From the NCBI RefSeq assembly GCF_013359945.1, contig NZ_JABWCS010000217.1, forward strand, positions 62,001-126,000: DNA of 64,000 bases, written 5' to 3'. This DNA comes from Paenibacillus agri. Its GTDB lineage: Bacteria; Bacillota; Bacilli; Paenibacillales; Paenibacillaceae. A program made the translations under genes and the position numbers. Of the stretch, positions 17,223 through 25,082 are shown piece after piece. Below the pieces are notes generated by a model, which was not told where the DNA came from, made no database searches, and worked only from the letters and a program-made list of their open reading frames with translations. Numbering within the stretch: the first letter of the stretch is position 1; every line of letters begins with the position of its first letter.

Positions 17223-18455
17223 ATGGATATCAAAAATAACATGCGTGAGGGTTTCAAAGACTTACAAGGGGGGCTTTTTGCCAGTGTGCACAAGGCAGAT
17301 GTAGGAAATGCCGTATCGGATCTGATGAAAAGAGGCGTTGATCTAATGTGTTGGGCGGACCCCTTTTTCCCTGACCTTGTGATTCCGCAGAATGTAAAAC
17401 AATCTGTCATAGATTCCATTGATAAAGGAATGGCTACCCATTACACAATGCCCATCGGTAATAGTGACCTTAAACAGGCGATAGCCGTCAAATTAAAGGA
17501 AGATAACCATATGAATGTCGATCCAGACCGGAATATTCTAATTACACCGGGTTCAGACTCCGGTTTAATGTTTGCGATGATGCCCTTCATCGGAGAGGGT
17601 GACGAAGTACTTATTCCTGCTCCCAGCTATCCAAGTAATTTCCTTAATCCAAAGCTGCTGGGCGGCATTGCAGTGCCCGTCCCCCTAAAAGAAGAGAATA
17701 ACTACCAAATTGAGATTGAGGAATTCGAGAAAAGAGTTTCTCCGCAAACAAAAATGGTTCTTCTGACGAACCCGAACAATCCTACAAGTACTGTATTAAG
17801 ACGCGACAGCCTTGAGAAAATTGCCACGTTTGTCATTGAGCATGATTTGGTGCTGGTTGTAGACCAAGCATTCGAAGATGCAATCTATGATGACATCGAG
17901 TTTGTCTCAATAGCAACATTGCCTGGAATGTGGGAGCGAACGATCAGTGTATTTTCAATTTCTAAAGGGATGGGACTAAGCGGCTTCAGAGTAGGCTATC
18001 TGGTTGCAGATGACAAAATTATCGACGTATTGTACGGCTGTACTGTGAATGTAATCGGAGCGACGAATACTTCTGCACAAATCGGAGCCATAGCGGCAAT
18101 GAAGGACCGCAGCTTTGTGAAAGAATACAATGCTATCTTTGACCGTAGACGGAAAGCTGTCTATGAAATCATGAATTCCATTCCAGGCGTGTCTATGGCC
18201 ATGCCGGAGAGCGGATTTCTCTCTTGGGTGAATATTTCAAAATTAGGGACTTCCGCCGAAATTAGCAAATATCTAATTGATCATGCCAACGTTGTAGTTA
18301 ATGAAGGTACACCATACGGTGTAGGGGGCGAAGGATACATTCGTATCGTTCATGGCTGCTATAAAGACGATAATGTCCTCTACGCGGCACTGGAACGTAT
18401 AAAACAAGCATTAATTCAATTGGACATCGACAAGGGGGTAGCGGCTCATGGATAA
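17223..18455 (+). CDS. PLP-dependent class I/II aminotransferase
   Basis: A 410-residue fold-type I enzyme. It has THYTMPIGNSDLKQAI at the substrate entrance, ITPGSDSGLMFAM, the NPNNPTSTV loop, the VVDQAFEDAIYDD aspartate-tyrosine pair and the PLP lysine in FSISKGMGLSGFRVGYL, with the late FLSWVNI and IRIVHG arginine. Such enzymes move amino groups or, like MalY, cleave beta bonds; enamine by-products would be cleared by RidA across the promoter. The start has GGGTGGGAG upstream. It overlaps the NhaC-type gene by 8 bases, so the two are coupled. Confidence 0.88.
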   Translation: MDIKNNMREGFKDLQGGLFASVHKADVGNAVSDLMKRGVDLMCWADPFFPDLVIPQNVKQSVIDSIDKGMATHYTMPIGNSDLKQAIAVKLKEDNHMNVDPDRNILITPGSDSGLMFAMMPFIGEGDEVLIPAPSYPSNFLNPKLLGGIAVPVPLKEENNYQIEIEEFEKRVSPQTKMVLLTNPNNPTSTVLRRDSLEKIATFVIEHDLVLVVDQAFEDAIYDDIEFVSIATLPGMWERTISVFSISKGMGLSGFRVGYLVADDKIIDVLYGCTVNVIGATNTSAQIGAIAAMKDRSFVKEYNAIFDRRRKAVYEIMNSIPGVSMAMPESGFLSWVNISKLGTSAEISKYLIDHANVVVNEGTPYGVGGEGYIRIVHGCYKDDNVLYAALERIKQALIQLDIDKGVAAHG

Positions 18456-19920
18456 CACTACTTTAGAATTCAGAGGCGGAAAGTCAATGGCATTCATTCC
18501 AATAGCGCTTTTCCTGGTATTCTGTATCCTGTTCTTTACCGTATTTAAGGTTTTCGATATGACGGGACTAGCCATGTGCGCGTTTCTTTCCATCATCATC
18601 GGCGGAGCATTTTCCAAAGATTATAAAAAGTACTGGAACGCTGTTATCCTAAAAGGCATCGGTAGCCCGATGGCCATTACGATTGCGACCGTTCTGCTTG
18701 TGATCGGGATGTTCTCCAAGCTAATGGCTAAGAGTGGTGTGGCCGAAGGGTTTGCATGGCTTGCTAATATGTTAGGTTTGCACGGTGGTGCGTTCACCTT
18801 ATTCACTTTTATCTCGGTATGCATCATTTCTGCTTCGACAGGAACATCGATCGGAACACTGTTCACAGCTTTTCCTGTATTCTTCGCATCCGGAATATTG
18901 CTGGGAGCTGATCCAGTAGTATTGGCCAGCGCTATTTTATCCGGTGCTATATTCGGGGATAACATTGCGCCAATCTCAGATACCACTGTAGCCTCAGCTT
19001 CTACACAAGCCTATACCCGTAAGGAAGGAACGGCGGAAATCGCCGGCGTGGTGACCACCCGGTTCAAATTTGCTTTAGCCGGAAGTATTCTTGCTTGCAT
19101 CTTCTTCTATGTATTCGGCTCCAGCAACAAGGTAATCGCGACCGGTGTAGCTACACTGGGGAATGCGACTCCTAAAGGCCTTATTATGTTGATTCCGGTA
19201 GTTGCTCTGCTTATTGTGGCAGTGAAGACAAGAGATATATTCAAAGCTATTCCGGTTGGGATCGCAGTAGGTATAGTCGTTGGTTTGATTTCCGGAGTAT
19301 TTACGTGGACAGATGTCTTCTCCTTAAAGGATGGTGCTGTGAAAGGGTTCCTGTTTGAAGGTTTTAACAATATGGTCAGCACGGTACTGTTCGTTCTGTC
19401 GCTCTTCGGAATAATGGGTATACTCATAGCGAGCTCAACCATGGACAGGATCGCTAGCTATATTTGTAAAAGTCGTATGGCTAAAAGCGTACAGGGTGCC
19501 GAGTTGGCCATAGCGGGAGGCACGATCATTGCTACAGCTCTGGTAGGCGGGGTGACGAGCGCTTCGATCCTTACCTTTGGTCCAGTTGCAGATGAGATTG
19601 GAAAACGTAAAAATCTCCATCCATTCCGGCGTGCTGTTCTTGTGGATTGCTTCTCGATGACCATTGCAGCAGTTATCCCCTTCCTAAGCGCCTTTATCTT
19701 TATTGTTACTTCAATTATTGGCTCCTTAAGAACCGAATACAGCTTTATACCGGAAATCAATCCCGTCTCCTTATTCTTGACCTCCTTTTATCCATTATGT
19801 CTGTTCGTTGTTCTCATCTTTTCTGTTCTGACCGGCTGGGGCCGCAAATTCGAAGGCCCTGGTGGTAATCCAGTCACTGAGTACACAGAAGACATGGCTA
19901 TCAACACAGTTAAAGTATAA
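18448..19920 (+). CDS. NhaC-family Na+/H+ antiporter or Na+-coupled amino acid exchanger
   Basis: A 490-residue protein with about 11-12 hydrophobic segments. It holds the family core SASTGTSIGTLFTAFPVF and the IFGDNIAPISDTTVASAS motif found in NhaC and in malate/lactate antiporters such as MleN. It begins inside the end of the aminotransferase gene (ATG in GCTCATGGATAA). The pairing with an aminotransferase and a DauR-like regulator suggests transport of an amino acid or its keto acid rather than pH control, which is inference. A perfect palindromic terminator follows its stop. Confidence 0.85.
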   Translation: MDNTTLEFRGGKSMAFIPIALFLVFCILFFTVFKVFDMTGLAMCAFLSIIIGGAFSKDYKKYWNAVILKGIGSPMAITIATVLLVIGMFSKLMAKSGVAEGFAWLANMLGLHGGAFTLFTFISVCIISASTGTSIGTLFTAFPVFFASGILLGADPVVLASAILSGAIFGDNIAPISDTTVASASTQAYTRKEGTAEIAGVVTTRFKFALAGSILACIFFYVFGSSNKVIATGVATLGNATPKGLIMLIPVVALLIVAVKTRDIFKAIPVGIAVGIVVGLISGVFTWTDVFSLKDGAVKGFLFEGFNNMVSTVLFVLSLFGIMGILIASSTMDRIASYICKSRMAKSVQGAELAIAGGTIIATALVGGVTSASILTFGPVADEIGKRKNLHPFRRAVLVDCFSMTIAAVIPFLSAFIFIVTSIIGSLRTEYSFIPEINPVSLFLTSFYPLCLFVVLIFSVLTGWGRKFEGPGGNPVTEYTEDMAINTVKV

Positions 19921-19977
19921 ATGACTCCTGACTCTCGTAAGAGTAAAAGCGACAGCAGCTATATCTGGTCCTACGAA

Positions 19978-20009
19978 GAATAAGGGCGCCCCATGGGGCG
20001 CCCTTATTC
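19978..20009. terminator. 32-base perfect palindrome terminator
   Basis: The sequence is self-complementary from 19978 to 20009, centred on the CCATGG at 19991-19996 with a very GC-rich GGGCGCCCC core and AATAA/TTATT ends. It lies between the convergent NhaC-type and binding-protein genes and can end transcription from both. Confidence 0.75.
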
Positions 20010-20029
20010 AAGCGTAAGAAGTGCAGATA

Positions 20030-21055
20030 TTATTTTCCAAGGAAGCTCTTAATAATAAAGTCCAGATGAGCTTCCATAGATACAGCATCATTATAATAAG
20101 AACCTTTGGCATTCATAAAAAACACACGGTTCTCTTTTACAGCAGGAAGGCTCTTCCATAAGGGACTGCCATACACCACATCCGGGTCACCGTCGTCCCA
20201 TCCCCAGTTACTCGTAAAGATATAATCACCAGCGTATTCCGGCAGCTGCTCCAGAGATAAGTCAGCAAATCCTTCGTGTTTGTCCAGGACCTCCTCCTGA
20301 ATAATCTTAGGGGCCTTCAAGCCAAGCTCTCCGTACAGAATTTCACCGCCCCTGGCATAAAAATCGCCAAATGCATAAATTCCCTTCGCATACGGCTGGA
20401 GGATGGAAACTGTTCTGTCACCTACGACCTCCTGTATTTGCGGTTTATATTCATTGATTTTCCGGTCCCACTCTTTGACCCAGTCCTGTGCGGCCTGCTC
20501 CTTGCCTGCAAGCTTCCCGTATTCGAGCATCAGATCTTTGTAAGAATACTTTCCATATTCTATACGAACGACCGGGGCGATTTTGTCCAACTCTTTGTAG
20601 GTTGGCTCCATCACATCGGCAGCGACTACAATAATGAGATCAGGCTGCAGGCTTAAGATTTTCTCTGGCGAGAATGTGTCACCAACAGCTTCTACTCCGT
20701 CCACCAAGCCTTTCAGGAACGGATTCTTTAGAGCATCACTTTGTGCCCCCACCGGTTTGACGCCTAGTGCAAGTAAATTACCGGTAAAACTACCCGTCAG
20801 ATCTACTATTCGCTGTGGATTCGCCGGAATCACCACAGTTCCTTGACTGTCCGTATAGTTTTTGGTTAAAGCCGCTTGAGACGACTGTGCTGGAGATGCA
20901 TCATTAGAACTCTGACCTGATACTGCAGTACCTCCTGTGCCAGAAGCGCTGTTTCCTGTACTCGTACTACCACTTGAACAGGCACTAAGCAACAACATCA
21001 TACATAACAGCAATGTTGCTGTCGCCATAGAGGCTGATTTGTATTGTTTGTACAT
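20030..21055 (-). CDS. iron-siderophore ABC transporter substrate-binding lipoprotein (internal start)
   Basis: About 341 residues from ATG 21055, which has AAAAGGGGATATACAT upstream. A signal peptide with lipobox LLSAC (cysteine near residue 26) is followed by a Ser/Thr/Gly-rich linker and a FecB/BtuF-type fold: IVDLTGSFTGNLLALGVKPVG, EKILSLQPDLIIV and the C-lobe GDRTVSILQPY. It would capture ferric siderophores outside the cell. No permease or ATPase is nearby, so it must use a transporter encoded elsewhere. It lies in the same frame as the AraC regulator with no stop between, and a Fur box sits just before its ribosome site. Confidence 0.78.
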   Translation of the reverse strand: MYKQYKSASMATATLLLCMMLLLSACSSGSTSTGNSASGTGGTAVSGQSSNDASPAQSSQAALTKNYTDSQGTVVIPANPQRIVDLTGSFTGNLLALGVKPVGAQSDALKNPFLKGLVDGVEAVGDTFSPEKILSLQPDLIIVVAADVMEPTYKELDKIAPVVRIEYGKYSYKDLMLEYGKLAGKEQAAQDWVKEWDRKINEYKPQIQEVVGDRTVSILQPYAKGIYAFGDFYARGGEILYGELGLKAPKIIQEEVLDKHEGFADLSLEQLPEYAGDYIFTSNWGWDDGDPDVVYGSPLWKSLPAVKENRVFFMNAKGSYYNDAVSMEAHLDFIIKSFLGK

Positions 21056-22012
21056 ATGTATATCCCCTTTTCCATACAATTGATAATTATTCTCACATTC
21101 ATTATCAATATATCGAATCGGAATGCCAGGCACAATGGCAGATCGGGAAGCATTAAAGGGCAATTTGGGAACTAAATGTTCAATGCGTCCCTTCGTTCTG
21201 AACAATGCAGGCGCTACACCATAATGCTTCTTGAAGCTACGGCTCAGTGAATGTGCATCAGGGTAGCCTACACGCTGAGCAATCTCTTGCAAGGTACCTT
21301 CTGAATCTATTAATAGCTGCGCGGCCTTGTTCATACGAATTTGTGTGAGAAGGCGAATCGGGCTTTCCTTCATTCTGCTTTTGAACAGCTTAGTCAAATA
21401 TCTCGTACTGCAATCTAACAGGTCCGCCATCACCTCAAGTGTTATAGGCTCCATATAGCGGTCATTCATGAATCGGAGTGCCTGTGCCACCAGATCAGGC
21501 CGCATAGGTTCAATACCCTGTTGCTGCATCTGGCTTAACAGTTCATATACGAATTGATAGAACAGCGTTCTTGCATGTAACTTTTCCAACGGCGCAGACT
21601 TCATCCACTCTTGAAACATAAGCTCCACCTGGCCGAGCAGTGAGAGCGGATATAACGGTACGAATGAATATTGAAGCTGAAACGGTTTGTTTGGCCCCAG
21701 CAGCCGTGACTGTTCCTGAGCCGCTGGCCATGTCAGTCCAGCTTTGTATAATACCAAATAATACTCAAGCTGGTCTTCAACTGCGATGTCAAGACGCGAG
21801 CCTTTCCCTCCATGCAGGACGTGGAACCGATTCACGCTATACATTGAATTATCCAGCCAAATTGTTGCACGGCCGCTAACCACATACACAAAAGTACTAG
21901 CCGGAAGAGAGTACTCCACCGACGTTTCCCCCTGCTCCAGCAGTATATACCGTACATCCATTATTTTCACCGAAGTATGGTTCCACAGCATAATATGCTC
22001 ATTCAAGTTCAT
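20030..22012 (-). CDS. AraC family regulator, frame continuous with a siderophore-binding lipoprotein
   Basis: The open frame has 660 codons. Residues 1-150 form a cupin-like sensor, residues 165-270 the double AraC HTH (ITLEVMADLLDCSTRYLTKLF and LQEIAQRVGYPDAHSLSRSFKKHYGVAP in pieces), and residues 320-660 a complete binding lipoprotein with its own start, ribosome site and lipobox. The stretch DNECENNYQ before residue 320 is the in-frame reading of a Fur box. The AraC part probably acts like Btr of Bacillus, activating iron uptake. Whether one fused or two separate proteins are made is open; two products are favoured because a lipoprotein signal cannot sit mid-chain in a cytosolic regulator. 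A Fur box also precedes the gene. Confidence 0.75.
   Translation of the reverse strand: MNLNEHIMLWNHTSVKIMDVRYILLEQGETSVEYSLPASTFVYVVSGRATIWLDNSMYSVNRFHVLHGGKGSRLDIAVEDQLEYYLVLYKAGLTWPAAQEQSRLLGPNKPFQLQYSFVPLYPLSLLGQVELMFQEWMKSAPLEKLHARTLFYQFVYELLSQMQQQGIEPMRPDLVAQALRFMNDRYMEPITLEVMADLLDCSTRYLTKLFKSRMKESPIRLLTQIRMNKAAQLLIDSEGTLQEIAQRVGYPDAHSLSRSFKKHYGVAPALFRTKGRIEHLVPKLPFNASRSAIVPGIPIRYIDNECENNYQLYGKGDIHMYKQYKSASMATATLLLCMMLLLSACSSGSTSTGNSASGTGGTAVSGQSSNDASPAQSSQAALTKNYTDSQGTVVIPANPQRIVDLTGSFTGNLLALGVKPVGAQSDALKNPFLKGLVDGVEAVGDTFSPEKILSLQPDLIIVVAADVMEPTYKELDKIAPVVRIEYGKYSYKDLMLEYGKLAGKEQAAQDWVKEWDRKINEYKPQIQEVVGDRTVSILQPYAKGIYAFGDFYARGGEILYGELGLKAPKIIQEEVLDKHEGFADLSLEQLPEYAGDYIFTSNWGWDDGDPDVVYGSPLWKSLPAVKENRVFFMNAKGSYYNDAVSMEAHLDFIIKSFLGK
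21080..21108. promoter_or_regulatory. Fur box inside the AraC/lipoprotein frame
   Basis: TTGATAAT (21080-21087) and ATTATCAA (21101-21108) form an inverted repeat, and TGATAAT-T-ATTCTCA (21081-21095) fits the 7-1-7 Fur pattern with two mismatches. It lies 25 bases upstream of the lipoprotein start, where a promoter would be repressed under iron sufficiency. Confidence 0.7.
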
Positions 22013-22063
22013 CGCAGTGCATCATCCCCTCAGCCGCATTACTGCGGTTTCCCTACATTATAT

Positions 22064-22078
22064 TGATAATGATTCTCA
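22064..22078. promoter_or_regulatory. Fur box upstream of the AraC gene
   Basis: TGATAAT-G-ATTCTCA matches the 7-1-7 Fur pattern with two mismatches and differs from the internal site only in its central base. It lies about 52 bases before the AraC start. Confidence 0.7.
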
Positions 22079-22235
22079 CAGTAAAGAGATTAAGTTATCT
22101 CACCCGTGATAAGCGTCACAGTAAAGTTTCTCAACAAGTAGCACAACTCTAGTTCCCGTCCATTTTTGTACTTCTTATTCGCTTATGTTACTATTGAGCG
22201 GTAAGTCACTTATAAACATGAAGGAGGAGTACCTG

Positions 22236-22401
22236 ATGAAAAAGAGATCGATTAAATCCTTAGCCTCTGGTATCGGGTATTCTACGGCTGTTTTTTTCTA
22301 GAATCGAGATTGACGGGATACGTCTGTCTAAATCGCTAGCATTCTATAAAAAAACGGTGAAAATATATAATCGTAAACCATTATGTATTTTCCATCTATA
22401 A
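22236..22401 (+). pseudogene. short ORF with possible T-run frameshift
   Basis: ATG 22236 has a strong AAGGAGGAG site, but the frame stops after 21 codons at 22301, right after a run of seven T. It begins MKKRSIKSLASGIGYS, like a signal peptide or membrane anchor. With one T fewer the frame would stay open for a further ~33 codons to TAA at 22399-22401. The product is not recognised. It is the only thing seen in the 22079-22416 gap, and may be a decayed small gene. Confidence 0.3.
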
Positions 22402-22416
22402 GGAGACCTGCACACA

Positions 22417-22818
22417 ATGAATCTTAAACAAATTCCAGTTCAACGATATAACCCTGAAATGATCGCGAAGCCTGTTGGAAACTATAGTCATGTCACCAAA
22501 ATAGACCGAAATGCAGAGCTATACGTCTTCTCCGGCCAAATTGGCATCGATCAGGACAATCATATTCCCGCCGATTTTAATGAGCAAGTCACCAATACCA
22601 TGAACAATATCGTCGCCATCTTGTCTTCTCAACAACTGACGCCAGATCACGTCATTAAAATAAACATCTGGGCGACTGAAGAGATCGATTGGGATCATTT
22701 CTATGAGAAGTGGAACGCTGTATTCGGACCCACATCGCCTTCCATGACGGTTGCATATATACAAGGCTTAGGTTTGCCTGAACTAAAAATTGAATTGGAT
22801 GTCTGGGCAGCGGGTTAA
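22417..22818 (+). CDS. RidA family protein (second copy)
   Basis: A 133-residue Rid-fold protein with VGNYSHVTKIDRNAELYVFSGQ and IGIDQDNH in place of the canonical SGQIPLDP, a central VIKINIWATEE and a late GPTSPSMTVAYIQGL. The arginine that binds the carboxylate of enamine substrates in RidA (in the PARxxV motif) is replaced by SPSMTV, so deaminase activity is doubtful; it fits the YjgF-like Rid2-7 groups. It stands alone between the iron-related gene and the TPR-SMI1 gene, with an AAGGAGACC site before its start and a terminator after it. Confidence 0.82.
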   Translation: MNLKQIPVQRYNPEMIAKPVGNYSHVTKIDRNAELYVFSGQIGIDQDNHIPADFNEQVTNTMNNIVAILSSQQLTPDHVIKINIWATEEIDWDHFYEKWNAVFGPTSPSMTVAYIQGLGLPELKIELDVWAAG

Positions 22819-22837
22819 TGTCCTGATAATATATAAG

Positions 22838-22875
22838 AAACGAGCCCTAGAATTTCTCTAGCGGCTCGTTTTTTT
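22838..22875 (+). terminator. intrinsic terminator after second RidA gene
   Basis: AAACGAGCC-CTAGA pairs with TCTAG-C-GGCTCGTTT, with one bulged C, and a run of seven T follows. It may also serve the convergent TPR-SMI1 gene. Confidence 0.8.
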
Positions 22876-22887
22876 AGAACGATTATC

Positions 22888-23778
22888 TTACTCGGTCACG
22901 CCTGCCTCTTGGCTCACCAGCCCGCGGATAAAGGTCTCGAAGTTAGGCGCTAACTCTGTAATCTTATGACCCTTCTCTTGGCTGACATGGACAACTTCCG
23001 GTTCGCCGACATTACCGGATGAACGATAGTCCAGCATAATCACACCTTCTGTGGGAGCAAGACTGTCGCCAATGACGACGCCAATCTCCGGATAACCCTC
23101 AGTTTCAATTACAAACCGGCTGCCTGCTGCTCCACACAGTGAAGTAGGCTTGTCCCGTCCAATTCCACGAATACCAGCGATCGTAATGAATTTCCCTTCT
23201 GTTGTGGGGTAACTCGTATGATTAGGAATACCGCCGTTATGTAATTTCATCAAAGCAACATAGGATGGAGGCAGCTTGAAGACCAATTGTTCTTCCACGG
23301 AATCGATCAGGTCGTCTGTCGGCGGCTCAGATACATACTCTTGCAGGGCAGCCTCGCTGTCATCCCAGAAATTTGAGGCATCAACCGGCTTATACGAACT
23401 CTTCGCAGGTGTTTTCGCCTGCTTCTTCGCGGTCTTTTCCCGAATCCATTCCAGGAACTCCAGGGTATCCTCATCTTCGGGGTCAAGCTTATCGGCTGCT
23501 TCAAAAGCTTGCCGGGCTTCGTCATATTGCTTGAGATAATAATGAGACACGCCGACCCGGTAATGCCAGAGCGCATCCTCCAGTCCTTCCTCCCTGATCT
23601 TCTCAAACTGCTCAAGCGCCTCTTCGTATTCACCCAAATTGTTCAACGCTCTGCCCAAATGACTGGTTAACTCATAATCCCGGTCTTCTTCAGGAATCTC
23701 CATAATCGCATCTACGATTTCTTGAAATTCATCTTCCTCATGCCATGTTTCCAGTTGTTCCAACAACTCATCGCTCAT
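22888..23778 (-). CDS. TPR-SMI1/KNR4 domain protein, 296 aa
   Basis: Residues 1-120 form tetratricopeptide repeats (RALNNLGEYEEALEQFEKI, VGVSHYYLKQYDEARQAFEAAD, LDPEDEDTLEFLE), followed by a lysine-rich linker and a SMI1/KNR4 (SUKH) domain at 135-290 with FWDDSEAAL, EYVSEPPTDDLI and ALMKLHNGGIPNHTSYP. The layout is the full form of the protein at 6313-7461. SUKH domains often neutralise secreted nuclease or deaminase toxins; here no toxin is adjacent, so it may be an orphan immunity or a housekeeping binding protein. Confidence 0.85.
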   Translation of the reverse strand: MSDELLEQLETWHEEDEFQEIVDAIMEIPEEDRDYELTSHLGRALNNLGEYEEALEQFEKIREEGLEDALWHYRVGVSHYYLKQYDEARQAFEAADKLDPEDEDTLEFLEWIREKTAKKQAKTPAKSSYKPVDASNFWDDSEAALQEYVSEPPTDDLIDSVEEQLVFKLPPSYVALMKLHNGGIPNHTSYPTTEGKFITIAGIRGIGRDKPTSLCGAAGSRFVIETEGYPEIGVVIGDSLAPTEGVIMLDYRSSGNVGEPEVVHVSQEKGHKITELAPNFETFIRGLVSQEAGVTE

Positions 23779-23927
23779 CTTCCATACCCTCCCGTGAGAA
23801 ACTCCAGTATCTATTAGAAGTATACCATTTCCAGCACAGCACTCTCCAGCGCGGACAGACTTGCGGAGTCTGCCCTATCATTATATGGCTTGGATCGGAT
23901 GTAATATACGCTTGGCCCGCCAAGCAC

Positions 23928-23965
23928 AAATAGCCAGGGCACCCCTGAGAGCGCCTTGGCTATTT
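23928..23965 (-). terminator. hairpin downstream of XRE/MmyB regulator
   Basis: AAATAGCCAGGGC (23928-23940) pairs with GCGCCTTGGCTATTT (23951-23965) around a 10-base loop with small mismatches. It lies 38 bases after the XRE gene stop on its strand. Confidence 0.55.
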
Positions 23966-24003
23966 ACATATTCATCTATTTACCACTATTGCCGGTGTTA
24001 CAC

Positions 24004-24864
24004 TTATGGATGCACAAGGACTTGCTCACTAACGTCTGCCTCTAGCAGTTGCTTCAGCTTTTGCCTTGTATCTGTACCATTCTTCGGCGTATTGACATAC
24101 ATCTTCAGGTTTGTATTTTCCGATATAAGAAAGCTTGTAATCTCAAAATTAAGCTGTCCCGCCAGGCGATGATTCAGCAATTTGTACATATCCCGGTCTT
24201 TATCGATCCGGTGCATAGGCCACCATTGATCAAATTCCTTGCTTAACGATCTAAGCTCATCAACAAATTGCGTAATCCATGGATCTTCAATATATTGGCT
24301 GCAATCGGCCCGGAACTTGCCCAGCATCGTCTGGGCGCTGATCTCCCAATCAGGGAACAGGCCGGCAAAATGTTTATCCGTGAACATGATTCGCATAAGG
24401 TTGCGCTTGCTGCACTCTAATTGGCTGAAATCGCAGAATACAAGCGCCGCAGCCCGATTCCAGGCAATAACATTCCAGCGGTTGTCCACGATCATGGCCG
24501 GGGATTCCATTAGATTATCCAATACATGCTGATGCATCGGCTTAACTTCTTCAGGGCTGGGATAATAGGAAGGAGGAACATGTTGGGCAAGAGCATACAG
24601 GTGCACAATCTCCTGACGGTTGAGCATCAGCACTCTGGACAAGCTCTCCAGTATTTGTATGGACACCTGAATCGGACGCCCCTGTTCAAGCCAGGTGTAC
24701 CAGGTTACGCCGATTCCTGCCAGAGAAGCGACCTCTTCCCGGCGCAGTCCCGGCGTACGACGGCGTATTCCTGCAGGCAACCCTACTTGCTCGGGGGAAA
24801 TCTTTGCCCGGCGGGTTTTGAGAAAGTCCCCAAGCTCGTGATGACGCTGCTTTGTATGATTCAT
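24004..24864 (-). CDS. XRE-family regulator with MmyB-like ligand domain
   Basis: A 286-residue protein. The N-terminal HTH (about 8-75) contains LGDFLKTRRAKISPEQVGL, RRTPGLRREEVASLAGIGVTWY in pieces and WLEQGRPIQVS, typical of this group. The C-terminal PAS-like MmyB domain (about 100-275) has MIVDNRWNVIAWNRAA and a late MHRIDKDRDMYKLLNHRLAGQLNF. Family members bind fatty-acid-like ligands and often control one neighbouring oxidoreductase. The aldo-keto reductase upstream on the same strand is a possible target, though not divergent. Confidence 0.88.
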   Translation of the reverse strand: MNHTKQRHHELGDFLKTRRAKISPEQVGLPAGIRRRTPGLRREEVASLAGIGVTWYTWLEQGRPIQVSIQILESLSRVLMLNRQEIVHLYALAQHVPPSYYPSPEEVKPMHQHVLDNLMESPAMIVDNRWNVIAWNRAAALVFCDFSQLECSKRNLMRIMFTDKHFAGLFPDWEISAQTMLGKFRADCSQYIEDPWITQFVDELRSLSKEFDQWWPMHRIDKDRDMYKLLNHRLAGQLNFEITSFLISENTNLKMYVNTPKNGTDTRQKLKQLLEADVSEQVLVHP

Positions 24865-25017
24865 TCAAAGCCCACCAGCCTTTCAGTACGTAATATTCAA
24901 GCTAAGAATGGTAGTAGTATATACGAATGATTTTTCAAATGCAAAAAACGTGGAGTTGAACAGACCAGCGCAAACTTAAGAACGCCAGCGATAAAGCCAG
25001 CGCTCTGTGTGAACAGC

Positions 25018-25067
25018 AAAAGGAGCTGCCCCACCGCAGACAAAGATGCGATGAGACAGCTCCTTTT
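25018..25067 (-). terminator. terminator after aldo-keto reductase
   Basis: AAAAGGAGCTG (25018-25028) pairs with CAGCTCCTTTT (25057-25067). On the minus strand the stem is followed by CTTTTG after the aldo-keto reductase stop. Confidence 0.7.
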
Positions 25068-25082
25068 TATTTGAACCTAATC

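Noticed and set aside
21051..21060. TACATATGTA as a possible operator
   Set aside because: It is a short palindrome formed around the lipoprotein start codon; the nearby Fur box is a better explanation for control.
23845..23873. GGACAGACT/AGTCTGCC inverted repeat as a terminator for the TPR-SMI1 gene
   Set aside because: It lies upstream of that gene on its strand, has no T-run, and is short with mismatches.
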